64,000 bases of DNA, from positions 1,158,501 through 1,222,500 of the forward strand of contig NZ_CP023004.1 in assembly GCF_003096195.1 (NCBI RefSeq), in the 5' to 3' direction. This document shows, piece after piece, positions 49,217 to 57,003 of the stretch. The stretch is from Ereboglobus luteus (lineage in GTDB: Bacteria; Verrucomicrobiota; Verrucomicrobiia; Opitutales; Opitutaceae). The translations under genes and the position numbers were made by a program. Position 1 is the first letter of the stretch, and every line of letters starts with the position of its first letter. Under the pieces are notes generated by a model. The model searched no databases and was not told the DNA's origin. It saw nothing but the letters and a program-made list of their open reading frames with translations.

Positions 49217-51028
49217 ATGTCCTCGAAAATCAAAATCCTTCCCGATCGCGTGGCGAACCAGATCGCCGCAGGGGAGGTTATTGAGCGGCCGGCGGCGGTC
49301 GTGAAGGAACTCGTGGAGAACGCGCTCGACGCCGGCGCCACGCGGCTCGAGGTCGAGTTTCGCCACGGCGGACGCTCGCTCATGCGCATCGAGGATAACG
49401 GCGCGGGCATGTCGCGCGACGACGCGCTGCTCGCACTCGAACGCCACGCCACCAGCAAAATCGCCGCCGCCGCCGACCTCGACTCGCTCGCCAGCTTCGG
49501 GTTTCGCGGCGAGGCGCTGCCGTCAATCGCCAGCGTATCCGAATTTTCAATACAAACGCGCGAGGCCTCGTCCGACACCGGCACCGAGGTTTTTATCAAC
49601 GGCGGCAAGCTCGCGCATGTGCGCGAATGCGGCCGCGCCGTCGGCACGCGCATCGAGGTCAAGCACCTCTTCAACTCCGTGCCCGCGCGGCGCAAGTTTC
49701 TGAAAACCGACGCCACCGAGTCCGCGCACATCATCCAGGGCGTGCGGCTCTACGCGCTGGCGTTTCCGCATGTCGCGTTCACGCTCATCGAGGACGGACG
49801 CGTTATCTTTCGCTCGCCGCAGTCGGAAACACTCCGCGAACGCGTTGCCAGCATCTTCGGCAAACAAATCGCCGAAAACCTGATCCCCATCGACGCCGCC
49901 GAAAACGGCATGCGCATCACCGGACTGATTGACCGGCCCGGCTCCGGCATGGGACGCGCGACGCGGCACGAAATGATCACGTATATCAACCGGCGGCCGG
50001 TGGACAGCCGCGCGCTCAACTACGCGCTGATCGAAAGCTACACGGAGCACCTGCCGAAAGGCCGTTATCCGGTGGCGTTCGTTTTTTTCGAGATCGATCC
50101 GGCGGCGGTCGATGTGAATGTGCACCCGGCAAAGCGCGAGGTGCGCTTTCGCAACGAAACCGCCGTGCGCGGTTTTGTGATTCGCAACGTGCTTGATGCG
50201 TTGCGCAACGCGCAAAGCGGATTGGGCGGATCGAGTGGCACGGGCGACCCGCCCGTGGGCTTGGGAGGCATGGCCGGGACACCCGCGCAGCCTCCGCCGG
50301 CGTTTGCGCCGACGCCGCGCATCACGCCGCTGGTTCAAACACATGGGCGGGTCGCCCATGCCACTCAACCCGCCCAACCCACGGGCGGGTCGCCCGTGCC
50401 ACCCAATCCACCCGAACCGCGGCCAATCGAAAATCGAAAATCGAAAATCGAAAATTTCACCTGGCGTTTTCTCGGGCTCGCGCACCAAGCCTATGCGCTT
50501 TTCGAAACGTCCGCCGGGATCGTCGTGCTCGACCGCCGCTCGGCGCACGAACGCATCTGGTTCGAGCGACTGCAAACGCAATTCCGCTCCGGCGAAGTTC
50601 CCAGCCAGCGCCTCCTACTTCCCATCCCCATTGAACTCGACGCCATCGCCAGCGCGCTGCTGCTCGACCGCTTGGATTTTTTCAACAAGCACGGTTTTGA
50701 AATCACCGAGTTCGGGCGCAATTTTTTCCGCGTGGAGAGCGTGCCCGCATGGATGGAGCCGGCGGACGCCGAGCCGTTTGTGCGCGACCTGCTCGGCGCG
50801 TTGCGCGACGGCCGCTTGCAGGAAAAAAACATAGACATCGCGCGCGACGAACTGGCGCGGCTCGCCGTCGTGAAGGCGATCCGCCTGCCCGCCTCGGCAA
50901 GCGAGGCCGAGATGCGCGCGATGGTTGGCCAGCTTCTCGCCTGCAAAACCCCGCTCACCAGTCCCTCCGGACGCCCGACTTATTTCGAGCTTTCGCTGGG
51001 CGAGCTCGCGCGGCGGTTCGGAAGGTAG
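49217..51028 (+). CDS. mutL: DNA mismatch repair protein MutL
   Basis: 603-residue mismatch-repair ATPase that links MutS to downstream repair. The N-terminal GHKL ATPase is complete: 'VVKELVENALDAGAT', 'IEDNGAGMSRDDALLAL', 'ERHATSKI' and 'GFRGEALPSIASVSEF'. The C-terminal dimerisation domain starts about residue 415. The endonuclease motif DQHAxxExxxxE is changed to 'DRRSAHERIWFE' (about 439-450), losing the His, and the usual ACH/ACR is 'ACKTPL', so nick activity may be reduced or absent. The linker (about 335-414) is encoded almost entirely by palindromic and heptamer repeats. The start follows an A-run, with no Shine-Dalgarno sequence. Confidence 0.95.
   Translation: MSSKIKILPDRVANQIAAGEVIERPAAVVKELVENALDAGATRLEVEFRHGGRSLMRIEDNGAGMSRDDALLALERHATSKIAAAADLDSLASFGFRGEALPSIASVSEFSIQTREASSDTGTEVFINGGKLAHVRECGRAVGTRIEVKHLFNSVPARRKFLKTDATESAHIIQGVRLYALAFPHVAFTLIEDGRVIFRSPQSETLRERVASIFGKQIAENLIPIDAAENGMRITGLIDRPGSGMGRATRHEMITYINRRPVDSRALNYALIESYTEHLPKGRYPVAFVFFEIDPAAVDVNVHPAKREVRFRNETAVRGFVIRNVLDALRNAQSGLGGSSGTGDPPVGLGGMAGTPAQPPPAFAPTPRITPLVQTHGRVAHATQPAQPTGGSPVPPNPPEPRPIENRKSKIENFTWRFLGLAHQAYALFETSAGIVVLDRRSAHERIWFERLQTQFRSGEVPSQRLLLPIPIELDAIASALLLDRLDFFNKHGFEITEFGRNFFRVESVPAWMEPADAEPFVRDLLGALRDGRLQEKNIDIARDELARLAVVKAIRLPASASEAEMRAMVGQLLACKTPLTSPSGRPTYFELSLGELARRFGR
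50239..50452. repeat. Palindromes and heptamers filling the mutL linker
   Basis: Three 19-bp near-perfect palindromes of one family, CACGGGCGACCCGCCCGTG (50239-50257), CATGGGCGGGTCGCCCATG (50342-50360) and CACGGGCGGGTCGCCCGTG (50380-50398), are followed by four exact AATCGAA heptamers (50425-50452). All lie in frame within mutL and encode the flexible linker ('GTGDPPVG', 'HGRVAHAT', 'GGSPVPP', 'ENRKSKIEN'). Confidence 0.9.
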
Positions 51029-51054
51029 CACAGACAAGAATGCCTGTGTTACCT
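51023..51054. repeat. Palindrome overlapping the mutL stop
   Basis: AGGTAGCACAG / CTGTGTTACCT around a 10-base centre. It contains the mutL stop codon and lies between the convergent mutL and M48 genes, where it might act as a bidirectional terminator. Same family as the palindromes at 53125 and 53168. Confidence 0.75.
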
Positions 51055-51073
51055 TGTGTCGTCGTTTCCAATT

Positions 51074-53107
51074 TCACGCCAGTGGCATCGGGCAGCCGAG
51101 CGAGTCGGACATCATGCGGAGGAGCTCGACTTCCTCAATGTGCTGCTTTCCGTCGTCCATCACCACGGCGGCAGCGGCGGCAAGCACCGCGCGCCTGGTT
51201 TCCAGCGGCGCGGTCGCGAGGCGGTCGAGCGCGGTGTCGAGCGGACGATAAAGTTGCTGGATCATTGCGGCGCCTCCGCTTTCGTCAGTTTGCGGCCTGT
51301 GCCATTTGGCAAAAACAGCAAAGCGTCCGAGCTTGGATTTTCCCGCCTCGAATGCCTTCCGGGAAGTCCCTTCGTCCACGCCGCCGCAGTTGGCGAGCAT
51401 GGACAGCACCATACCGGCATGCGCGCCTATTTCCGAGGGCTGCGCGCAGGCCTTGTTTGTTTTTCGCAGGGGTATCGCGGCAACCGAAACAAGGTGCCGT
51501 TGCACCATGCGGAGCAGCGAGTATTCGAACACGGTGATGCGCCCGTCGCATTGGGCGATTTTGTCCGCGGCCTGCCAGAATCGCCCGATATCCTGGCCGG
51601 GCATCATGCGCAGCGTGGGCAGCGCGAGTTGCAGGAGCGGCAGGCGGTGCTCGAGCGGAAGTTTCAGCAGCGCCGGTTCGAGGCGCGTGATTATTTTAAG
51701 CGGCGCGCCTCCTTGAAAAGTGAATACGTCCCATTGCATGTGCCGCACGGTTTCGTCGCGATCAATCAGGAGCCCGAGCACCAGCGCGGGCACGGTGTCG
51801 CGACAATGCGCCGCGTCCAGCAGTTCCGGGTTAATCGAGGCGAGCAATTGGCGCGCCCTGGCGATTGACTCCGGTGTGCCCGCGCAAAGCAGGCGCTGCA
51901 GCATCGCGGCGCGATTTTCCGCAGGATCCGTCTTGTTTTCGCCGGTGGATATGTTTGCGGCGGGACCGCCCTCGCCGAACGAGGGCGCTTCGATTTTTTG
52001 TTTCAACCGCAAGCCGGTTTTGCGCCGTCCCGCCACGGCGGGGCGCTCGTCGGAATCATCCGTCACGAGGCGTCCGCGCTCCAGGGTGTCGGAAACGATA
52101 AACTTCGCGGCTTGCGCGTCGATTGCGCGCACGCGATCCAGCCAGTAGGGATGCGTGGCGAACCAGCGGCCGAGGTGGTTTCGGCATGCGTCCACAAAAA
52201 AGAAATGCTGGATCGCGCGCACGTTTTTGCTGGTGACAACCACGCCCCCGGAAAGCCCGATCTTGCGCAGCGCGCCGGTGAGGCCGGACGGGCTTCGAGT
52301 GAACTGCACGGCGGCGGCGTCCGAGAGGTATTCGCGCTGCCTCGAAATCGTGGCAATGATCAGGCGGCCCAGGAAATATCCGGTGTATCCAAAAATAGAC
52401 ACGGCTATGCCGACTGGCACGCGAACCATGGCGACGATCACCTTCATGAAATAGAACGGCGATTCCTCGAGCAGATTCCAGTCCTTGAAGATGCCCTCGC
52501 CGGCGAGCGCCATGAACAACAGCCCGTGCACGACCGCCATGAGCACGACGTTCATGCGGATGTCGTTGTTGAGGATGTGGCTGAACTCATGACCAATCAC
52601 GCCCTGCAATTCGTCGCGCGTGAGGTGGTCGAGCGCGCCGCGTGTGACGACGATGGTGGCGTCCTGCGGTTTGAGTCCACAAGCGAAGGCGTTGATGGCC
52701 TGTTCGTTTTCGATCAAAAAAATAGCGGGCGCCGGCACGCCCGAGGCGATGGCCATTTCCTCGACGATGTTGACAAGGCGGCGCTCAATGATGTTTGCCG
52801 AACCGGGCGAAACCCATCGCGCGCCGAGTGATTTGATCACGAGCAGTCCGTCCTTGCTCAGTTGCCGCCATTTCCACCACGACGCCCCGCCGACGAGCCC
52901 GCACGTCATGACGATGAGAAACGCAAGCAGCCCGGGCTGCCAGAATTGAAAGGCGGAACCGGGCTCGTAATAATAAAGCCAGCCCGCGCGAATCCCGGCG
53001 AGAATGGCATAGCTCAGGGCCACCAAAAACACAATCGCCGCGGCAAACAGGACGATGAGCTGCCGGGTCTTTTTGCGCGCGCGTGCTTGTGCAGAGAAGA
53101 AGTCCAT
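51074..53107 (-). CDS. M48 family membrane metalloprotease with TerB-like tail
   Basis: 677-residue HtpX/Ste24-type peptidase. Two N-terminal helices ('LIVLFAAAIVFLVALSYAIL', 'LLAFLIVMTCGLVGGASWW') precede the catalytic domain, with the zinc motif HExxH in 'GVIGHEFSHILNND' and a probable third ligand in 'SRQREYLSDAAA'. Two more helices lie between these motifs. The second half (about 330-677) is soluble and helical, ending in a TerB-like segment ('AVVMDDGKQHIEEVELLRMM'). It may be a quality-control protease of the membrane; the C-terminal extension is of unknown use. The start at 53107 was chosen because the longer frame translates a palindromic repeat. Confidence 0.85.
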   Translation of the reverse strand: MDFFSAQARARKKTRQLIVLFAAAIVFLVALSYAILAGIRAGWLYYYEPGSAFQFWQPGLLAFLIVMTCGLVGGASWWKWRQLSKDGLLVIKSLGARWVSPGSANIIERRLVNIVEEMAIASGVPAPAIFLIENEQAINAFACGLKPQDATIVVTRGALDHLTRDELQGVIGHEFSHILNNDIRMNVVLMAVVHGLLFMALAGEGIFKDWNLLEESPFYFMKVIVAMVRVPVGIAVSIFGYTGYFLGRLIIATISRQREYLSDAAAVQFTRSPSGLTGALRKIGLSGGVVVTSKNVRAIQHFFFVDACRNHLGRWFATHPYWLDRVRAIDAQAAKFIVSDTLERGRLVTDDSDERPAVAGRRKTGLRLKQKIEAPSFGEGGPAANISTGENKTDPAENRAAMLQRLLCAGTPESIARARQLLASINPELLDAAHCRDTVPALVLGLLIDRDETVRHMQWDVFTFQGGAPLKIITRLEPALLKLPLEHRLPLLQLALPTLRMMPGQDIGRFWQAADKIAQCDGRITVFEYSLLRMVQRHLVSVAAIPLRKTNKACAQPSEIGAHAGMVLSMLANCGGVDEGTSRKAFEAGKSKLGRFAVFAKWHRPQTDESGGAAMIQQLYRPLDTALDRLATAPLETRRAVLAAAAAVVMDDGKQHIEEVELLRMMSDSLGCPMPLA

Positions 53108-53124
53108 GGGGAATGAGAAATGTA

Positions 53125-53191
53125 GCACAGACATTCCTGTCTGTGCCGGTATTCGCAACATTCAAACGGCACAGACAAGAATGTCTGTGCC
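53125..53191. repeat. Two palindromes upstream of the M48 gene
   Basis: GCACAGACA ttcc TGTCTGTGC (53125-53146) and GGCACAGACA agaa TGTCTGTGCC (53168-53191) are perfect hairpins of one family, spaced by about 20 bp. They match the palindrome at the mutL stop 2 kb away, so this family flanks the M48 gene on both sides. Confidence 0.88.
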
Positions 53192-53213
53192 ACATTGCGC
53201 GTGCGTGTTCGGT

Positions 53214-53291
53214 TTACTTTTTCTTGTTCAGAACCGCCGTGAACCAGTCGCCGCCTAGGCTTTGGGTGGGCTGCTCGCGTTTTGCCGCCAT
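53214..53291 (-). pseudogene. Displaced copy of the tex 3' end (25-codon frame)
   Basis: The - strand frame runs from ATG 53291 to TAA 53214 and encodes a 25-residue peptide ending 'TQSLGGDWFTAVLNKKK', almost identical to the tail of Tex ('TQSLGGDWFTAALNKKR'). The nucleotide match is 45 of 47 (53223-53269 against 54471-54517). It sits downstream of the real tex end, on the far side of two unknown genes. It is best read as a remnant of the tex end left by insertion or duplication; translation is possible but unproven. Confidence 0.75.
53223..53269. repeat. 47-bp direct repeat, outer copy
   Basis: Starts CTTGTTCAG, ends TTTGGGTGG, and differs at two positions (53232-53233) from 54471-54517. 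Together they bracket a 1.2 kb segment. Confidence 0.92.
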
Positions 53292-53347
53292 TGAATAAAT
53301 CATTATCACCCGGATGATTTTCATCAGGACTGCCGCAAGGGTTGTTT

Positions 53348-53923
53348 GTGCTTGGTGCCGCAAAATACACGCAACCAGACTGGAATAACAGCGCGGCGCG
53401 CATTTTTTTGGAGGGGACGGTGTCGCGCAGACTTGCCCGAGGCGAGGCGGTCATTAACTTGCCGTTTCGAATGCAAGCAGAACCAATCGCAAGCTGGCAA
53501 ATCTGGGGGACGTTGCGCGCCGCCCGGATGCCGCTCGGCTTGATCCTCATTCCGGATCGGGTCGAAACCCGCGCGCAAATGACCGAATACAGCGATTCGG
53601 CGTATGTTTATCGAATGTTCGATTTAGTTTTTGGAATACGAAGCCCCGGTGTGTTTGCGTATTTAACGGAAAAGGAAAAAAAAGCGTTGAATGATTTTTC
53701 GGCCGCGTATGCGGCGCTGCCATGGCAGCCTTTGGCCTTGCATCCGCATATTAGCGAACTTGTGGACGGGGATTTCAGTCCGGTCATTCCCGCGGCAAAG
53801 CGGCTCGATAGATTGTTGGCGCTTCGCACGGGACGCGGACCTGTATCAGCAACCTACCGGTTGGCGCATGGCTGGCCATTGCGGGTTCCAATACAACCAA
53901 CGGAAAGGGGCCTCGGCCAATGA
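53348..53923 (+). CDS. Uncharacterised protein in the tex-flanked cassette (first gene)
   Basis: About 191 residues, no family recognised. The frame is open from 53318 without an ATG; GTG at 53348 is the best start because AAGGG lies 6 bp upstream, and TTG at 53342 is an alternative. It could also be the remains of a longer gene cut at its 5' end. The protein looks soluble and folded, with stretches such as 'PFRMQAEPIASWQIWGTLRA', 'LGLILIPDRVETRAQMTEYS' and 'LTEKEKKALNDFSAAYAALP'. No signal peptide or membrane helix. It lies on the strand opposite to tex and the M48 gene and is followed 16 bp later by a membrane protein gene. Confidence 0.6.
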   Translation: MLGAAKYTQPDWNNSAARIFLEGTVSRRLARGEAVINLPFRMQAEPIASWQIWGTLRAARMPLGLILIPDRVETRAQMTEYSDSAYVYRMFDLVFGIRSPGVFAYLTEKEKKALNDFSAAYAALPWQPLALHPHISELVDGDFSPVIPAAKRLDRLLALRTGRGPVSATYRLAHGWPLRVPIQPTERGLGQ

Positions 53924-53939
53924 ATGGCCGATTTCTGAC

Positions 53940-54437
53940 ATGCCAATGTATTCGATGAATTCCGGGTTGGCAAAGACACTAGCCATTATTGCGGTGGTTT
54001 GTATCATTTCGTTTTCGGCGATTTATATGATCGTGGCCGCGCTGCTTCTTCGCAAACGGCGCGCAAAATTTTCAAGCACACGCGAGCCGCTTTCGGACAG
54101 GGCATTTTTATCGCAAGTAGGCGCTCCCGTTGCGCATGAGGTTTATGTCATCGCGGCGCGAAATGCGCTAGCGAATGTTTTCAAGGTGCCCGCGCAGACT
54201 TTGCATCCAAGTGACGTTCCGGATGATTTGGCGCGGAATTTTTTATATGACGGATGGGATAACGCCGATATTTCAATGGAGCTGGAAATATGCTCGGGCA
54301 TGGCAACGGATGAGCATATTCCGCGATTTTTAAGCGGACGTTTCTTTTTATTCAGATGGGATGGGCCGGCCACGATCGGGGAATGGACGCGGCGCGCGGC
54401 TGCATATTTGGAAAAACGGGCGGAAAAAACGAAGTGA
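53940..54437 (+). CDS. Uncharacterised single-pass membrane protein in the tex-flanked cassette (second gene)
   Basis: About 165 residues, no family recognised. One strong N-terminal helix ('TLAIIAVVCIISFSAIYMIV', about residues 12-31) is followed by a basic stop-transfer ('LLRKRRAKFSS') and a soluble cytoplasmic domain with 'EVYVIAARNALANVFKVPAQ', 'LYDGWDNADISMELEICSGM' and 'RFFLFRWDGPATIGEWTRRA'. ATGs at 53940, 53946 and 53955 are all possible; an upstream extension in this frame overlaps the previous gene and looks like out-of-frame sequence. It probably works with the gene just before it. The 3' end is 24 bp from the tex stop (convergent). Confidence 0.65.
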   Translation: MPMYSMNSGLAKTLAIIAVVCIISFSAIYMIVAALLLRKRRAKFSSTREPLSDRAFLSQVGAPVAHEVYVIAARNALANVFKVPAQTLHPSDVPDDLARNFLYDGWDNADISMELEICSGMATDEHIPRFLSGRFFLFRWDGPATIGEWTRRAAAYLEKRAEKTK

Positions 54438-54461
54438 AAGATATGAGTTCTGTTCGAAGTG

Positions 54462-56794
54462 TTACCGCTTCTTGTTCAGCGCCGCCGTGAACCAGTCGCC
54501 GCCTAGGCTTTGGGTGGAGTCGCGGCGCGGGGCGCTTCCGCCGGATGAACCTCCGTGCGGCGGCCTCGGCGAGGCCGCCCTACCTTGGCCGCCGGTCTTT
54601 CCGCCTAGTTGCGGGTTGGAGCGCATGGAGAGGGCGATGCGGTTGCGGGCGAGGTCGATGTCGGTCACCGTGACCATCACGCGCTGGGAAACTTTTACGA
54701 CTTCCGCCGGGTCTTTCACAAAGTTGTCGGCGAGCTGGCTGACGTGAACGAGGCCGTCCTGGTGCACTCCCACATCGACGAAGGCACCGAAGGCGGTGAC
54801 GTTGGTCACGATGCCAGGGAGCTTCATGCCGGGTTTCAAATCCTCGGGTTTGTTCACGCCTTCCTGAAAGGCGAAGGCTTCGAATTTTTGGCGCGGATCG
54901 CGTCCGGGTTTGGCGAGTTCGGCGAGGATGTCGGTGAGCGTGGGGAGGCCGACTTTGTCGGTCGCGTATTTTTGAAGGTCGATTTTTTTGCGGAGTTTTT
55001 CATCGCGCATCAGGTCGGCAACGGTCACGCCGAGGTCGGCGGCCATTTTTTCGACGATGGGATACGACTCGGGGTGGACGGCGGAGGCGTCGAGCGGATT
55101 TTCCGCGCCGCGAATGCGGAGGAAGCCCGCCGCTTGTTCGTAGGCCTTGGGGCCGAGGCGCGAGACTTTGAGGAGTTCGGCGCGGGTTTTGAAGGGGCCG
55201 TTTTCGTTGCGGTGCGCGACGATGTTGGCGGCGATGCTGGCGTTGAGGCCGGAGACGTAGCTGAGGAGTTGTTTCGAAGCGGTGTTCACCTCGACGCCGA
55301 CGCCGTTGACGGAGGAGACGACACAGTCGTCGAGCGAGCGTTTGAGGGCGTTTTGATCGACGTCGTGCTGGTATTGTCCGACGCCGATTGACTTGGGGTC
55401 GAGTTTCACGAGTTCGGCGAGCGGATCCATGAGGCGGCGGCCGATGGAGACCGCGCCGCGCACGGTGATGTCGTGGTCGGGGAATTCCTCGCGGGCGACT
55501 TCGCTGGCGGAGTAGATCGACGCGCCGGATTCGTTGACCATGACGACGGGAATGTTTTTCGGGAGGCCGAGGTCGCGGATGAAGGCCTCGGTTTCGCGTC
55601 CGGCGGTGCCGTTGCCGATGGCGATGGCCTCGATTTTGAAGAAGTCCACGAAGCCTTTGATTTTTTCAACGGCCTCGTCATTGCGCGCGGCGCCCTGGTC
55701 GGGATAAACGACGTCGTTGTGGAGGAGTTTGCCCTGGCGGTCGAGGATGACGACTTTGCAGCCGGTGCGGAAACCGGGGTCGATGGCGAGGGTGTTTTTC
55801 TGGCCGAGGGGCGAGGCGAGGAGGAGTTCGCGGAGGTTTTCGGCGAAGACTTTTATCGCGGTTTCGTCGGCGCGTTTTTTGGATTCGAGGCGCATCTCGG
55901 TTTCCATCGCGGGGGCGAGGAGGCGCTTGTAGGCGTCGGCGAGGGCGAGGCGGACTTGAGCGCTGGCGGAGGATGTGGATTTCGGGGGGTGACATGCAGT
56001 GGTTCGATTTCGGCGAGGGCGGCGGTTTCGTCGGCGGTGACGCGCATCATGAGAACGAGTTCTTTTTCGCCGCGGCGCATGGCGAGGACGCGGTGGCTGG
56101 GGGCCTTGGCGAGGGGTTCGCTCCAGTCGAAGTAGTCCTTGAATTTCGCGCCCTCGGTTTCCTTGCCACCGATGACCTTGGTGGAGATGACGGCGCTGGC
56201 GGCGTAGAGGGCGCGGAGTTTGGCCCGGGTGGGGGCGTCGTCGCTGATGCGCTCGGCGATGATATCGCGCGCGCCGGCGAGGGCCTCGGCGACGTCCTTG
56301 ATTTTTGCGGGCGTGTTCTTGCCGTCGTCGGGCGTGTATTCACGTCCTGAATACGCGGCGGCCTCCGCCTCGGCGTCGGTGGCGGGGTCTTGTGCTTGGA
56401 GCAGGTCGGCGAGGGGCTCGAGGCCCTTTTCCTTCGCGATGGTGGCGCGGGTGCGTTTTTTGGGACGGAAGGGCAGGTAGATGTCCTCGAGGGCGTTGAG
56501 GGTTTCGGCGGCTGCGATTTTTTTGGCAAGCTCGTCGGTGAGGAGGTTGCGTTCCTTGAGCGAGGCGGTGATGGAGGCGCGACGTTCGTCGAGCGCGGCG
56601 AGTTGTTCGAGGCGGTCGCGGATGGCGGTGATCTGGACCTCGTCGAGTTCGCCGGTAGCCTCCTTGCGGTAGCGGGCGATGAAGGGGACCGTCGCGCCCT
56701 CGGAGAAGAGCTGCGCCGTGGTGGCGATTTGGTGGACTTTTAGATTGAGCTCCTGCGCGATGCGCAGGACGTGTTCGGCATTGGGCGTGGACAT
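54462..56794 (-). CDS. tex: RNA-binding transcription accessory protein Tex, one-base frameshift
   Basis: Tex binds nucleic acid and affects transcription. The expected ~777 residues are present but in two frames. Frame one (ATG 56794) covers the N-terminal domain and helix-rich middle ('ATVPFIARYRKEATGELDEV', 'LEDIYLPFRPKKRTRATIAK'). At a run of six C on the coding strand (55984-55989) the reading must slip by -1; frame two resumes with 'SAQVRLALADAYKRLLAPAM' and holds the YqgF domain ('NTLAIDPGFRTGCKVVILD'), the helix-hairpin-helix part ('GVGVEVNTASKQLLSYVSGL') and the S1 domain ('GIVTNVTAFGAFVDVGVHQD'). An earlier in-frame start would read a 7-bp repeat. The Gly/Arg-rich tail contains a palindrome. 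The gene is either mutated, mis-sequenced or recoded. Confidence 0.85.
54471..54517. repeat. 47-bp direct repeat, inner copy (tex 3' end)
   Basis: The end of tex itself; pairs with 53223-53269 (45 of 47 identical). Confidence 0.92.
54559..54579. repeat. Palindrome in the tex tail
   Basis: GGCGGCCTC ggc GAGGCCGCC, a perfect 9-bp stem inside the coding sequence for the Gly/Arg-rich C-terminal tail of Tex. Confidence 0.85.
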
Positions 56795-56800
56795 CAGGAA

Positions 56801-56828
56801 AAGTGTGAAGAGTGAATGGTGAAGAGTG
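56801..56828 (-). repeat. 7-bp tandem repeat in the tex leader
   Basis: Four heptamers; on the - strand CACTCTT, CACCATT, CACTCTT, CACACTT, ending 7 bp before the tex ATG. Unit differs from the other arrays; the 7-bp period is shared. Confidence 0.8.
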
Positions 56829-56941
56829 AAAAAATCAAAAAAAGAGGGGTGCCATAGCAACGGGTGAGAAGCGGCGCGCAAGGGGAAATTGAAGCGGCGC
56901 GGCAGGAAAAATTCGGGCCTTTTGATCCGGTCCGGCAACAG

Positions 56942-56973
56942 CAAGGGCGCGTTCTTTTTGGAACGCGCCCTTG
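56942..56973 (-). terminator. Large hairpin after the second autotransporter gene
   Basis: Perfect 13-bp stem CAAGGGCGCGTTC / GAACGCGCCCTTG with a 6-base loop, 31 bp past the stop. No T-run follows on the - strand, so it may be a terminator helped by other factors or an mRNA end-stabilising hairpin. Confidence 0.65.
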
Positions 56974-57003
56974 TGTTGTCCGGGTTGGCCTTGGTTGGCC
57001 TTC

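Noticed and set aside
53014-53550. 178-codon - strand frame through the displaced tex end
   Set aside because: It reads the Tex-like tail in the wrong phase and joins unrelated sequence; the short phase-correct frame explains the similarity.
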